64,000 nt of DNA from Actinomadura craniellae (GTDB lineage: Bacteria > Actinomycetota > Actinomycetes > Streptosporangiales > Streptosporangiaceae), in contig NZ_QLYX01000003.1 of NCBI RefSeq assembly GCF_003289645.1, forward strand, positions 518,756 through 582,755, read 5' to 3'. The position numbers and the translations under genes were made by a program. The stretch's first letter is position 1, and the number at the start of each line of letters is the position of its first letter. A model generated the notes under the pieces. That model was not told the origin of the DNA, ran no database searches, and saw only the letters and a list, made by a program, of their open reading frames with translations. Positions 1 through 10,283 of this stretch are shown piece by piece.

Positions 1-231
1 CGTCCTCCGCACCCCGTGCCTCCGGTGCCGACACGGTATCCGGGACCGCCACCGATGGTGCCCGCGCCCGGCCGGCCGCCCGTGCACCCCGGCATGCGCC
101 CGCGGTGGCCCGATCCTCCCTTGCAGGCTTTCCTCAAGGCGATCGGTGCTTTCTTCGTGCTGTCCTTCGTGCTGCTCGTCGTACTAGGCGCCTGCTCCGC
201 CTTCCTCGGATCGCTCGGCTCGGGGTACTGA
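1..231 (+). CDS. Small proline-rich single-pass membrane protein, 5'-truncated
   Basis: The reading frame is open from the first base of the window, so the start probably lies upstream; the first internal start is GTG at 16 (71 residues). The N-terminal part is proline/arginine-rich and looks disordered. It is followed by one hydrophobic stretch (FFVLSFVLLVVLGA) and a short Ser/Gly-rich tail, giving a likely cytoplasmic tail plus one membrane helix. I do not recognise a family. It ends 17 bp before the stop of the convergent brxHI gene, with no obvious terminator between them. Confidence 0.55.
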   Translation, partial: RPPHPVPPVPTRYPGPPPMVPAPGRPPVHPGMRPRWPDPPLQAFLKAIGAFFVLSFVLLVVLGACSAFLGSLGSGY

Positions 232-248
232 TCGCCGGGATCCCCGGT

Positions 249-2393
249 TCAGGGCGAGGCGGTGAGCCGGAACCTGTGCGGCTCGGCGAGGACGAGCGCG
301 GCGCCGGTCAGATCCGCCAGGCGGGCGGACAGGGTGGCCTCCGCGAGGCGGCGGGGGAGCGCGTCGCGGAACTTCAGGCCCTCGACGGCCTGCTCGGAGG
401 CCGGCGGAAGGGTGAGCCGGGCTTCGCGCAGGGCGGCCTGCCAGATCTGCGGGGAGAGGTCGCCGCGCAGCCGGACGTGGAAGTCCTCGGTCCGGTGCTC
501 CGGGTCGGCCACCGTGGTGAGGGTGGCCTTCAGGGTGGCGTTGGCGCGGTGCCCGGCCCAGGTCCACCAGCGCACGTCCGGGCCGGTCCGGCACACCACG
601 TTGCCGCCCGGGTGCACCGCGGGGGCCGCGCTCGCGCGCAGGTCGGCCAGCAGCGCCCGGGCACGCCGGGTGAGCCGGACCGGCGGGTCGGTGCCGAGCA
701 GCACCTCGCGTACGGCCCGGGCTACGGCGAACGAGGCCCCGCCGGTTCCCGGGACGAGCCAGCGGGCCCGGCCGCCGCCGTCGGCCGCGGGTTCGACGAA
801 GCAGCGGCGGCGCCGCCAGTCGATCCAGGTGACCCGCCAGCTGTGCCCGGCGAGCAGCAGCAGCCGGGGCCCGTCGACCTTGTCGGTCAGCAGCGCCGGG
901 TCGGTGCGGCCGATCTCCTCCCGGCCGGTGAGGACCGTGAACTCCGGCATCGCGGTGAACGCGGTGGTCAGCTCCATGAAGTGGCGGTGCCCGAAGCGCA
1001 TCTCCGCCGCGGGTCCGACGAACAGCATCCCCCCGTCGGACTCCAGGAAGCCCTCGCCGACGAGGTGCCGGGCGATCGGCTCGCTCGCCCCGCCGAAGAG
1101 CCCTCCCCACCAGCCGGGAAGCGTCCGGGAACCGATCCGGCCTTCTTGCAGGCACAGGGCGAGGATCTGCTGCGCGGCGATGTGCCGGGGTTCCGGCGGG
1201 GGCGTGACCGGCTCGACCCAGCCGTGGCCCCACAGCAGCAGCAGCCCCGCGGCGTGCAGGAAACCCTCCTCGCCCAGTCCCAGGAAGAGGCAGTTGCGCA
1301 CGGCGCCCGGCCGCCGCCCCGTCCGGCCGAGCCGCTGGAGGAACGAGGCGACGGAGGAGGGGGCGTTGATCTGGACGACCCGGTCGAGGTCGCCGACGTC
1401 GATGCCCAGCTCCAGGGTGCTGGTCGAGACGATCACGCAGTCGCGCGCCTCGGCGAAGGCCCGCTCGGCCCGCCGCCGCTCGTCCAGCGAGAGGGACGCG
1501 TGCGACAGGAAGGTCGTCACCCCTCGGGCCAGGAGCGCCGCGCCGAGCTCTTCGACGGTCTTCCTGGAGTCGCAGAACACCAGCCGCTTCTCACCCTGGT
1601 GCAGCGCCGCGATCACCTTGGCCGCGTTGGCGACGGACCCGACGTGGTCGAGCTGGACGTCCCCCAGCGGCGGATCGTCAGGTTCGGCCAGGGGGAACGA
1701 GGGGTGGCCGCCCGGCCGCCCGGCGGGCGGGGACACCTCCGGCGCCACGACCCGCCGGGGCCGGCCCGTGAACGAGCCCTGCAACCAGCCCAGCAGCTCG
1801 TCGGGGTTCCCCACGGTCGCCGACAATCCGACCCGCTGGAGCGGCCGGCCCGCCACCCGGGACAGCCGTTCCAGCACCGCCAGCAGGTGCCATCCACGGT
1901 CGTCGCCCGCGAAGGCGTGCACCTCGTCGACGACCACGGCGCGCAGCCCGGCGAACCAGCGCCGGTGGTCGACCTTGGCGCTGACCAGCGTCGCCTCCAG
2001 CGACTCCGGGGTGGTGAGCAGGACGTCCGGCGGCTCGCGCAGCAGCCGGGCGCGCGCGCCGGCCGTCACGTCGCCGTGCCAGAGGGCGGCGCGGCGGCCC
2101 AGCCACCCCGCGTAGGTCTCCACCCGGGGCAGCAGGTTGTTCAGCAGCGCCTTGAGCGGAGCCAGGTACACCAGGGAGGGCGCCCCCCACTCCTGTTCCG
2201 CCATGGCCGACAGCAGCGGGAACAGGGCCGCCTCGGTTTTGCCGCCCGCCGTCGGGGCGAGCAGCAGGGCGTCCTCCCCGGCGAGCAGCGGGCGGACGGC
2301 GTGCTCCTGCAACGGGCGCAGGTCCGTCCAGCCCAGCGTGTTCGCGAGATGATGCGCCAGCGACGGGTGCAGCCGCCCGACCGCCTCGCTCAC
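249..2393 (-). CDS. brxHI: BREX-2 Lhr-like DEAD/DEAH helicase BrxHI
   Basis: A superfamily 2 helicase of 714 residues. Visible motifs are Walker A APTAGGKT (46-53), DEVH (156-159), SAT (191-193) and QRLGRTGR (353-360), followed by a long C-terminal region like that of Lhr-type helicases. It is the last gene of a minus-strand run pglY-pglZ-brxD-brxHI. Its GTG start overlaps the brxD stop (GTGA), implying translational coupling. In type 2 BREX systems this helicase is a standard component, and its exact role in phage exclusion is not settled. The identity rests on motifs plus neighbours; on motifs alone it would be only an Lhr-like helicase. Confidence 0.9.
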   Translation of the reverse strand: MSEAVGRLHPSLAHHLANTLGWTDLRPLQEHAVRPLLAGEDALLLAPTAGGKTEAALFPLLSAMAEQEWGAPSLVYLAPLKALLNNLLPRVETYAGWLGRRAALWHGDVTAGARARLLREPPDVLLTTPESLEATLVSAKVDHRRWFAGLRAVVVDEVHAFAGDDRGWHLLAVLERLSRVAGRPLQRVGLSATVGNPDELLGWLQGSFTGRPRRVVAPEVSPPAGRPGGHPSFPLAEPDDPPLGDVQLDHVGSVANAAKVIAALHQGEKRLVFCDSRKTVEELGAALLARGVTTFLSHASLSLDERRRAERAFAEARDCVIVSTSTLELGIDVGDLDRVVQINAPSSVASFLQRLGRTGRRPGAVRNCLFLGLGEEGFLHAAGLLLLWGHGWVEPVTPPPEPRHIAAQQILALCLQEGRIGSRTLPGWWGGLFGGASEPIARHLVGEGFLESDGGMLFVGPAAEMRFGHRHFMELTTAFTAMPEFTVLTGREEIGRTDPALLTDKVDGPRLLLLAGHSWRVTWIDWRRRRCFVEPAADGGGRARWLVPGTGGASFAVARAVREVLLGTDPPVRLTRRARALLADLRASAAPAVHPGGNVVCRTGPDVRWWTWAGHRANATLKATLTTVADPEHRTEDFHVRLRGDLSPQIWQAALREARLTLPPASEQAVEGLKFRDALPRRLAEATLSARLADLTGAALVLAEPHRFRLTASP

Positions 2394-3706
2394 CGGAGGT
2401 CGAGCTCCACGTCGTCGGCGTCGCCCGCGACCGGGGTCCAGGCTTCGCGCTCGACGTCGGTCAGTTCGGCCGCCGACAGGGTGAGCGTGTAGTGCCGCCG
2501 GGGGTCGAAGTCGGGGAACTGGTCGACCCGGTCGAGCACCTGCTCGACGAGCTTGCGGAGGAAGACGCGCGGGGCGATCCCGGCCTGCCCGCCGAGCCCT
2601 CCGGTGACCGCCCCGGCCAGCTCGGCGAGGTAGCCGTCGTCGACGACGGCGGGCACCCGTGGCGACGCCCCGGCGGCGTACAGGTCCCGGACGGCGGCTC
2701 CCAGCTCGACGAGCCCGCCCGGGTCGAACCCGGCGAGCCTGATCTGCGCGGCCCGGGGGTTGTCGAACCGGGGGTCGCCGAAGTCGGCGGCGAGCCGCTG
2801 GGCCAGGGGGGCCAGCCGGCGGACCCCCTGCGGCCCGTCGAAGAAGGCGGGCGTACCGGTGATCATGAGGTAGAGGCCGGGGAACCGCCCGCCGTCGATC
2901 TCGTCGATGAGCTGCCGCAGCGCGTTGAGGCCCTTCTCCCGGACGTCGCCGCGCACCCGCTGCAGGGTCTCGATCTCGTCGAGCACCACGAGCAGCCCCG
3001 GGTGCCCCGAGTCGCGCAGCAGGGTGAGCAGCCCCTGGAGGAAGCCCAGCGCCCCGAAGTGGTCGAGGTCGCCCTTGATCCCGGCCGGCCGCTTGGCCGC
3101 CGCCGCGACGTTGGGCTGCCCGCCGATCCAGGCGATCAGCCCCTCCGCGGCCGGCGCGTCCCCGGCCACCAGGGCCCGCCGGTACGCGCGCAGCGCGGCC
3201 GCGAACGCCGGGGTGGTGCGGGCCACGGCGGCCAGCCGCCGCTCCATCAGCTCGTCGACCTCCCGGGTGAGCGCGGCCTCGTCCAGCGGGCCGGAGCGCG
3301 CGGCGAGCACGTCCTCCTCCAGCGCGTAGAACCAGGCGTGGAGGACGTCCCGCAGCGCGCTCGGCGGGTGGGAGGCCGTGGCCAGCCGCTCCACCAGCCG
3401 CCGGTAGACGGTCTCCAGCCGGTGCAGCGGCGTCTCGGTCTCGGAGATCTGGATCTCGGTGACGGCGAAGCCGTGCCGCTTGGCCCGCTCGGCCATCCAG
3501 CGGGCGAAGAACGTCTTGCCGGAGCCGTACTCGCCGCGGACGGCCTTGAACACGGCCCCGCCCCCGGCGACCGTTTCGAGTTCCTCCTCGATCGCGCCGG
3601 CGAACCGGTCGAGCCCGACCGCGAACAGGTCCAGCCCGGCCCGCGGGACGGTGCCGCGCCGCAGCGCGTCGATCACCTCGCGGCGCCGGGCGGCGCTGAC
3701 CGTCAT
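2390..3706 (-). CDS. brxD: BREX-2 ATP-binding protein BrxD
   Basis: A P-loop ATPase of 438 residues. Walker A is GEYGSGKT (58-65) and Walker B is LLVVLDE (238-244). It fits the BrxD (DUF2791-like) family that accompanies BrxHI in type 2 BREX. The frame stays open far upstream, but the real start is ATG 3706: it overlaps the pglZ stop (ATGA), and everything upstream in that frame is antisense-type low-complexity Arg/Gly/Ala sequence that shadows pglZ. The 3' end overlaps brxHI by four bases. By family knowledge it is a presumed AAA-type partner of the helicase. Confidence 0.9.
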   Translation of the reverse strand: MTVSAARRREVIDALRRGTVPRAGLDLFAVGLDRFAGAIEEELETVAGGGAVFKAVRGEYGSGKTFFARWMAERAKRHGFAVTEIQISETETPLHRLETVYRRLVERLATASHPPSALRDVLHAWFYALEEDVLAARSGPLDEAALTREVDELMERRLAAVARTTPAFAAALRAYRRALVAGDAPAAEGLIAWIGGQPNVAAAAKRPAGIKGDLDHFGALGFLQGLLTLLRDSGHPGLLVVLDEIETLQRVRGDVREKGLNALRQLIDEIDGGRFPGLYLMITGTPAFFDGPQGVRRLAPLAQRLAADFGDPRFDNPRAAQIRLAGFDPGGLVELGAAVRDLYAAGASPRVPAVVDDGYLAELAGAVTGGLGGQAGIAPRVFLRKLVEQVLDRVDQFPDFDPRRHYTLTLSAAELTDVEREAWTPVAGDADDVELDLR

Positions 3707-6435
3707 GGCTCCCCCAGGAACTGCAGTTTCAGCAGCCGGACGTCGAGCTGGACCGTGCGGCCCTCGTCGGCGCTGGAGACGACCTGGTAGCCGTCGACGT
3801 TCAGCAGCCGGCCGAGGGTGGACAGGTGACCGGCCATCCGGAAGGGCGGCCGGCCGACCACCTGCGCGGCGACGGCCGTGGGCAGCCGCCCGCCCGCGGC
3901 GGCCAGCGCGTCGACGAGCGCGGCGACGGCCTCCGGGTCGGGCGCCTTGCGGACGAACCTCCGCTGCTCGGCGTACATGCCGGAGGTCACGACGGCCGTG
4001 CCGAGCCCCGGTTCCCCGGTGGCCTGCTCGGGAGTGAAGAGCGTCCCGTCGTCGGGCATCGCGTCGTCGGGCACGGCGGGCGGGGTCTCGTCGGGAGACG
4101 CCGTCCACCAGGGCGGCTCGTGCAGGGACGGGTTCTCGTAACGGACCCAGCCCCTGGGGCACAGCGCCGGGTCGGGCACGAAGACGAGCGCGGGGAAGAC
4201 CATCTCGGCGGGGGAGACGCCGCCGTGGTAGCCCGCCCTGCGGGGCAGGTACCGGATGCGCTCGTCCCAGGGCACGGTGACGTGCCCGCCGGTGGCGAGC
4301 ACCCGCGGCCCCCGGACGGCCAGTTCCCCCTCGCCCGGCGTGCCGGTGCGGTGGCGGGCAGACTCGGCCGGGACGGGCCGGACGCCGGAGCCGTACTCGA
4401 GCACGTGGCCGTGGTCGGAGGTGAGGATCACCGGCCGCCCCGCGGTCTCGGCCGCCTCCAGCAGCGGCCGGAGGTGGTCGACCTGGTCCACCTTCCAGGT
4501 GGGGGAGCCGGTCCGGAAGTCGCCGGCCAGCGCGTCGTCGATGGAGTTGAGGACGACGCCGACCACGGTTCCGGTGGCCTGGAGCGCCTCCCGGAGGGCG
4601 TCGCCCAGCGCCGCGCCCGGCCCGCCGGCGAGGTCGCCCTTGTGGAACAGCGCGGACCGCCGTCCTTGCCAGAACGCGGCGAACCCGGCCCGCTCGGCGG
4701 ACTGCCCGCCGGAGGCGAGCCGCCCGCACAGCAGGCTGGCCCGGGAGAAGGCCGTGGTGGAGGGGATGGTGGCCAGTACCGGCTCGCGGCCCGTGGGTTC
4801 GCGGCCGACCTCGGTCCAGGCGCGCATCGCGGTGATCTCCTCGGCCAGCGCGCAGGCCGCCGCCGCGCTCATCCCGTCGAGCACGACGACCAGGGGTGCC
4901 GCCCGCTCGGCGACCGGCCGGGCGATGCGCTCCAGCACGTTCTCGGCCAGCAGCAGGTCCTCGGTGCCGCCCCCGGTGGCGGTCCAGGCCGCGAGCCGCT
5001 CGGCGAACGCCCGGTCGAGTTCGGCCCGCTCGGCCCGCACGGCCTCGAACAGGGCGGCGTAGGCCGCGCGCGCCCGGGGCGACTCGGCGTTGAAGATCTC
5101 CGCGGTGGCGCGGTCGGCCCACCCCCAGGAGCGCAGGTGCTCGCGGGCCCCTCCGGCGACGGTCACCGGGCGTTCCCCGGGGGAGCGGACCAGCCAGCGC
5201 AGCAGCCGTACCGCCGAGACGGCCGCCGACACCTCGCGGGCCCGGTCGCCGCCGCGCCGGTGTTCCAGCAGCCGGTCGAGCGCCGCCTCGACCGGGCCGA
5301 GGTCGGCGGCGGACGGGCCGGGCAGCGCGGCGGTGATCTCGTCGGCCAGGTCGGCGAGCCGGGCGTCCAGGCCGGCGTCCAGCATGATGCTGTTCCCGGC
5401 GAGCTCGCCGGCGCGCAGCTCGCCCAGGATCTCCTCGGCCCGGGAGCAGAGCACGGCGGCCCTGGCGCCGCGGCCGTTGTCGCTCCACCGCAGGATCAGC
5501 GAGCCGGTGGCCTCGGCGAAGGCGTGCAGGGCCGGCACGGGCAGGCTGCTCCGGCCCAGGAACCGCTCCTCGGCGCGGATCCGGGCCCGCTCGGCGACCC
5601 TGTCACGCTCGACCGGGGCGGCGTAGAGCTCGGCGGCGGCGAGCCCGAACGAGATCGCCTCGTGGGCCTGGCCGCTGCGCAGCAGCCGGAACACCACCTC
5701 GGCGACCGGGCCGACCGACCGCTCCAGCCAGCCGATCAGACCTTCCTGCTCCTCGTCGGGAAGCTTCAGGAACCGGCCCACCTGGTGGTCGTCCTGGCTC
5801 CACTCCAGGAGTGCGGCGGCGTCGATGCGCTGCTCCTCGTCCCGGCCGGGGACCGCTCCGTCCGGGCCGAACCGGACGGCGGCCAGCCGGGCCAGCGCGG
5901 TGTCGAGCTGGAGCACCGGCCCGCCGACGCGCTTCCAGCCGCCCGCGGGCTGGGCGTCCAGCAGCGCCTCGGCCAGCCAGCGGTTGCTGCTGCGGGTCAG
6001 CCGCGGGTCCAGCCTGCGCGGGCCGAAGGCGTCGGCGACCAGGTCCCAGCGGTCGATCCGCCGGACCTCGTTGCCGAGGGCCTGGGCGAGGACGGTGGTG
6101 CCCAGCTCGCCGGCGTCGCACGGGGTCAGGACGACGAGGTAGGAGCCGGGGTCGCGGGGCCGGGACAGCGCGTCGAGCACGGCGAGCACGGTGCCGCAGC
6201 CCTGGACGGTCGCCGCCACCGGGCCGTCCTCGGCCTGCACGGTCAACCGCTGCGGCCCGCGCCATCCGGGCGCGGCCCGCAGCAGCAGCACGCGCTCGTC
6301 GCCCACCGGGATCGTGCGCGAGCGGCGGCGCTCGGCGGCCCGCTTCAGCGCGGAGCGCAGCGCCCCCTCGACGACCGCCCGGTTCGCCTCGGGCACGCCG
6401 CCCCGGGAGCCGCCGTGGGACGTCGCTTCGGTCAT
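3703..6435 (-). CDS. pglZ: BREX-2 phosphatase-fold protein PglZ
   Basis: A protein of 910 residues with a C-terminal alkaline-phosphatase-superfamily (PglZ) domain. The metal-site segments VVVLDGMSA (about residue 515) and ILTSDHGHVLEYG (about 673) are visible. The N-terminal half is helical and has no motif I can name. PglZ is the core protein shared by all BREX types. Its ATG overlaps the pglY stop, and its own stop overlaps the brxD start, so the four genes form one coupled operon. In the S. coelicolor Pgl system PglZ is required for resistance and is toxic without PglX control (family knowledge, not visible here). Confidence 0.93.
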   Translation of the reverse strand: MTEATSHGGSRGGVPEANRAVVEGALRSALKRAAERRRSRTIPVGDERVLLLRAAPGWRGPQRLTVQAEDGPVAATVQGCGTVLAVLDALSRPRDPGSYLVVLTPCDAGELGTTVLAQALGNEVRRIDRWDLVADAFGPRRLDPRLTRSSNRWLAEALLDAQPAGGWKRVGGPVLQLDTALARLAAVRFGPDGAVPGRDEEQRIDAAALLEWSQDDHQVGRFLKLPDEEQEGLIGWLERSVGPVAEVVFRLLRSGQAHEAISFGLAAAELYAAPVERDRVAERARIRAEERFLGRSSLPVPALHAFAEATGSLILRWSDNGRGARAAVLCSRAEEILGELRAGELAGNSIMLDAGLDARLADLADEITAALPGPSAADLGPVEAALDRLLEHRRGGDRAREVSAAVSAVRLLRWLVRSPGERPVTVAGGAREHLRSWGWADRATAEIFNAESPRARAAYAALFEAVRAERAELDRAFAERLAAWTATGGGTEDLLLAENVLERIARPVAERAAPLVVVLDGMSAAAACALAEEITAMRAWTEVGREPTGREPVLATIPSTTAFSRASLLCGRLASGGQSAERAGFAAFWQGRRSALFHKGDLAGGPGAALGDALREALQATGTVVGVVLNSIDDALAGDFRTGSPTWKVDQVDHLRPLLEAAETAGRPVILTSDHGHVLEYGSGVRPVPAESARHRTGTPGEGELAVRGPRVLATGGHVTVPWDERIRYLPRRAGYHGGVSPAEMVFPALVFVPDPALCPRGWVRYENPSLHEPPWWTASPDETPPAVPDDAMPDDGTLFTPEQATGEPGLGTAVVTSGMYAEQRRFVRKAPDPEAVAALVDALAAAGGRLPTAVAAQVVGRPPFRMAGHLSTLGRLLNVDGYQVVSSADEGRTVQLDVRLLKLQFLGEP

Positions 6436-9400
6436 GGCCGTATGATCCGCCAGCTGATCTCGTAGACCGCGTCCGGGTGGGCGGCAGCGTCATTGCGCAG
6501 CTCCGCCGCCACCTTCTTCACCTCGTCGGCCCGCACCCGCCGGACGGTGCTTCCGGGCACCTCCGGCGGAGCGACGTCGATCATCGGTATGCCTTCCTCG
6601 GCCTCCACCGGGGCGATGGAGATCATCCGTACGCTCTCTTCGGCCTCCTGCGCGTTTTCTTCACGACCGGCATCGGCGGTGTCCGGACCGACCATGGAAA
6701 TGCCAGTGCCGCGACGCTCCAGACCGGAGAAGTAGGTGCGGCGAGAGTCGGTGGCGCCGGGAGCGGGCTCCGCGGACTCGCGGAGCGGGGGAGCACCGGT
6801 GTTCGCCGATTCGATGACGACGTCGATGGCCTCGTGCTCGGCCTCGGCGAGCACACCGGCCAGGGCGACGCCGTGCTCGTCCCGGGCGGCGGCCTCACGC
6901 AGCCGGTCGAGGATCGCCCGCGCCCGTTCCCGCTGCGGCCCGTTCTCCCCGGCACGCAGCGGCAACTGGTCGAGGATCGGCCACCTGATCAGGGCGAACC
7001 GCTCGTTCAGCTCCGCGGCGGAGTCCAGGCTCGCCCGGTAGATGCCGTACGGCTGCGACAGGTCGGCCCCGGCCAGGGTGTTGAGCAGGCGGGTCGGGTC
7101 GGCGACCCCGGCCAGCGAGTTCACCAGGTCGGCGGCGGTCCGCGCGGTGACCAGCCGGGGGGTGCCGTCGTCCAGCCCGAGCGTCGCCCGGTGCTCCTCC
7201 AGGCCCAGGACGAGCGTCTCGGCGGCCTCCAGCAGCGCGCCGGCCGCGCCGCCGACCTCCCGGGCCAGGGCCTGGACGGCGCGGGCGGTGCGCACCGGCT
7301 GCCGCCCCGCCCCGAAGACGGCCGAGGCCCGCTCGCCGGCCAGCCGGAAGTCCTCCTCGCCCGGCAGCTCCTGGCTGCGCAGCACCATGTCGGTGGTGAT
7401 CCGGCCGAGTTCCGGGGCCGGGATCGGCTTCCCGGCGCGCAGCCAGGCCCGGTCGTCCTGCAACGCGTAGCAGGCCACCAGCAACTGGGCGACCAGCTCG
7501 GGCAGGCCGGGCTGTTCCTCCTCGATCCAGTCCAGCAGCTCGCGGACCCGCAGCTCGCCGGTCGGCCGCCCGGACTGGGCGGCCCGCCGGTTGAGCAGCA
7601 TCTTCCACTCGTCGCGCAGCACCAGGACCTCGCCGACGGTGCCGACGCCGAGCGGGTTGAGGACGCGCTTGAGGGCGGGGATGTCGCCCTTGGCCACCTC
7701 GGCCCGGCCCGTCTTGTGCGCGCAGGCCAGCTCGACGGCCTTGAGGGCGGTGACCAGCTCGGCGCGGCGCAGCGGCTGCCGCCGGCCCTGCGGGTCGAAG
7801 TCGGGGTGTTTGGGGTGGGCGTGGTCGAGCAGCCGGCAGCAGATGCGCTCCAGGGCGTCGCCGAGGGAGAGCCCGGCCGGCGGCCGGATCCCCTCGGCCC
7901 GCGAGTCGAGTGCCAGCACCGGCTCCTCGGAGCGGGCGCCCAGGTCGGCGTCGTCGGCGGCGGCCACCCCGTAGGCGCGTTTGAGCGCCTCCAGCAGCCG
8001 GGTGGTCAGCGCGGCGCGGCGCGCCTCGAACTGGGCGCGGGCGTGGTGCCGGTCGTCGGCGGTCCAGGTCGGGGTGAGCTGCTCGAGCCGGTCGCGCTGC
8101 TCCAGGATGTAGGTGATGCGGACCAGGTCGCCGAGCTCGGTCAGCCGCTCGCCGGACAGGAACGACGGCAGCCAGGCGAGGGTGAGCGGCCGGTCGAGCC
8201 GGTCGCGCAGCTCCATCACCCGGTTGCGGTCCTCGGTCGGGGTGTGGGTGCCCTCGTCGAAGGGGTAGTCGACGACCACCCGGAGGTTGCCGGTGATCTG
8301 GGGCTCGAACTGGTGGTCGGCCAGGTCGGGGTCGCGGACGTTGCCGAAGACCAGCTCGGCGACCCGCTCGGTGCCCCGCCAGACGAAGGGCCGGTCGGTG
8401 ACGGTCTCGCCCCGCTCGTGGACGCCGAACTCGGCCCACAGCAGGCTCTTGACGAGCCGCCGCCGGGACGCCCCGTCGTCGACGTGGTTGACGTCGCGGA
8501 GCACGCCCTGGGTGTCGACCCCGATCAGCGCGACCTCCACCAGGGGGTCGTCGGCCCCGGAGACGCGGATCTCGCCGAACTCGGCCGCGAGGTCGCGCAG
8601 CGTCTTGGCGACCATGGCGCGGTCCTGCCCGGGCAGCATCGTCACGATCGACCCGTGGTTGAGCGCGGCGAGCCGTCCCGCGGTGAGGTTGCGCAGCGCG
8701 GGCACGTTCGGCACCAGCGCCGCCAGCAGCAGCGTCTTGACCACCAGGTCGTCGCCGCGGAAGGCGTGCTCGCCCGGCAGCGAGCGGAGCTGGTCCTCGG
8801 CCAGCCGGTGCTTCTTCAGCAGGAACGGCAGCAGCCCGGTGAGGTAGAAGGTCTTGGCGCGTTCGAACTCGCCGCGGAGCTTGTCGGTGAACGGCCGGTC
8901 GGCGCCGGCCGCGAGCACGTCGTAGATCGCGCCGAGCGGGATCAGCCGCCCGACCGGCAGCGTGTCCCGGTAGTCGACGAGGAGCTGCTGCATCAGCTTC
9001 AGCGCGGTGCGCTGCCGCTGCAGCGCGCCGGACACGTCGACCATGGTGTGCAGGAACGCCGGGCTGAACGGGTAGGTGTCGCGGAAGGACTCCCAGTCGG
9101 CCGGGCCGCCCTGCGCGTCGAGCAGCGTCTCGCGCACCTCGGACCGGGAGTGCCGGGTGCGCTCGAACGCCTCCTCGAGCACGGCCCGGGCGTCGGGCCG
9201 GTCGGGGTTGAGGCGCAGCAGCCGGTTCTTGACGATGGCAGGCAGATTGCGATCTTCAAGCCTGATGATGTTGAAGCGGCCGTCCCCGTATTTCAGGGTG
9301 TCGAACAGGCTGGTCGTCTCGGCCCCGGTGACGTCGCGGCCGACCAGGTCACGCAGGTCGCGCTGACGCGGCACGAAGCTGATGATCGGGGCGGGCCGGT

Positions 9401-10283
9401 GATGCTCGGCGGACTCGACCAGCTTGGCGATCTTCAGCGCCTCGGCTTTCACCCGCTGGGTGTCGCTGATGTAGCTGGCCAACCAGAGCACCAGCTCGTC
9501 GAGCAGCAGGACGATGGCATCGACTCCCATCACGTCCTTGGCGTGCCGGCTGATCTCGGCCAGGCCCTTGTCGAGTTCGATGAAGGAGTCGGTGCCGCCG
9601 ACCGCCCTGGCGTACCGCTTGAAGTAGGAGGCGGTCAGGTCGGTGACCAACCGCCGGCGCTCGGCGTCTCCGGGGGGTGCCGCGAGGGCCGCGTCGAGGC
9701 TCCGGGAGTCCCAGGCGGGTTCACCCCATTCGTCGTCGCTCTCGGGCAACCCGGCGATGAAGCTCTCGTCGCCCAGGGTGGCGCGCAGTTCCCTTGTATC
9801 GGCGAGCAGCCCTTCGTCCCGGTAGACGGCGGGCAATGGCTTGCCGGGCGCCGTCTTGTGCACGTGGTCGACGTAGCCGCCGAGCACCGCGGACTCCAGT
9901 GAGGTGGCGCCGATCATGTGGAAGGGGACCAGCAGGAAGCTGCGGCCCTTCAGCCAGGAGTCGTGCCCGCGGACGATCTCGATCAACCCGGTCTTCTCTC
10001 GGGCCTCGGGCTGGTGCCGCAGGATCGCGTGCAGGACGGCCATGAAGTGGCTCTTGCCGGAACCGAAGGAACCGTCGAGGTAGGTGGCCTGGGAGGCCCG
10101 GCCTTCGACCGCGGACCTGATCAAGCCCAAGGCACCATCGAAGCAACCGGCGAGCTGGTCGGTCACCACGTAGTCGCGGAGGGTGGAGTCGTCGTGCACC
10201 CCCTTGGCGAGGGAGAGCACGAAGTCTCCGGCGTGCACCCGCTCGGGGATCTCGATCAGATCGCGCAGCAACGGCTCGGTCAT
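6432..10283 (-). CDS. pglY: BREX-2 large P-loop ATPase PglY (BrxC-type, DUF6079)
   Basis: A large ATPase of 1283 residues. Walker A is GSFGSGKS at 71-78, and a Walker B-like VLLLDELVLW lies near residue 260. Length and N-terminus (a PERVHAGDFVL segment) fit PglY/BrxC. A Ser/Ala/Glu-rich linker lies near the C-terminus, before a short conserved end. It is the first gene of the pglYZ-brxD-brxHI operon. The 137 bp upstream, up to the anti-sigma-type gene, carry a TATAGC box (minus strand, about 10352-10357) that could be its -10 element. No convincing -35 was found, so the promoter is not called separately. Confidence 0.92.
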   Translation of the reverse strand: MTEPLLRDLIEIPERVHAGDFVLSLAKGVHDDSTLRDYVVTDQLAGCFDGALGLIRSAVEGRASQATYLDGSFGSGKSHFMAVLHAILRHQPEAREKTGLIEIVRGHDSWLKGRSFLLVPFHMIGATSLESAVLGGYVDHVHKTAPGKPLPAVYRDEGLLADTRELRATLGDESFIAGLPESDDEWGEPAWDSRSLDAALAAPPGDAERRRLVTDLTASYFKRYARAVGGTDSFIELDKGLAEISRHAKDVMGVDAIVLLLDELVLWLASYISDTQRVKAEALKIAKLVESAEHHRPAPIISFVPRQRDLRDLVGRDVTGAETTSLFDTLKYGDGRFNIIRLEDRNLPAIVKNRLLRLNPDRPDARAVLEEAFERTRHSRSEVRETLLDAQGGPADWESFRDTYPFSPAFLHTMVDVSGALQRQRTALKLMQQLLVDYRDTLPVGRLIPLGAIYDVLAAGADRPFTDKLRGEFERAKTFYLTGLLPFLLKKHRLAEDQLRSLPGEHAFRGDDLVVKTLLLAALVPNVPALRNLTAGRLAALNHGSIVTMLPGQDRAMVAKTLRDLAAEFGEIRVSGADDPLVEVALIGVDTQGVLRDVNHVDDGASRRRLVKSLLWAEFGVHERGETVTDRPFVWRGTERVAELVFGNVRDPDLADHQFEPQITGNLRVVVDYPFDEGTHTPTEDRNRVMELRDRLDRPLTLAWLPSFLSGERLTELGDLVRITYILEQRDRLEQLTPTWTADDRHHARAQFEARRAALTTRLLEALKRAYGVAAADDADLGARSEEPVLALDSRAEGIRPPAGLSLGDALERICCRLLDHAHPKHPDFDPQGRRQPLRRAELVTALKAVELACAHKTGRAEVAKGDIPALKRVLNPLGVGTVGEVLVLRDEWKMLLNRRAAQSGRPTGELRVRELLDWIEEEQPGLPELVAQLLVACYALQDDRAWLRAGKPIPAPELGRITTDMVLRSQELPGEEDFRLAGERASAVFGAGRQPVRTARAVQALAREVGGAAGALLEAAETLVLGLEEHRATLGLDDGTPRLVTARTAADLVNSLAGVADPTRLLNTLAGADLSQPYGIYRASLDSAAELNERFALIRWPILDQLPLRAGENGPQRERARAILDRLREAAARDEHGVALAGVLAEAEHEAIDVVIESANTGAPPLRESAEPAPGATDSRRTYFSGLERRGTGISMVGPDTADAGREENAQEAEESVRMISIAPVEAEEGIPMIDVAPPEVPGSTVRRVRADEVKKVAAELRNDAAAHPDAVYEISWRIIRP

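Noticed and set aside
105..2492. Long plus-strand open frame opposite brxHI
   Set aside because: Arg/Gly/Pro-rich shadow; the opposite strand has clear helicase motifs.
5811..9902. 1363-codon plus-strand open frame opposite pglY
   Set aside because: GC-driven antisense frame with no domain pattern; pglY explains the stretch.
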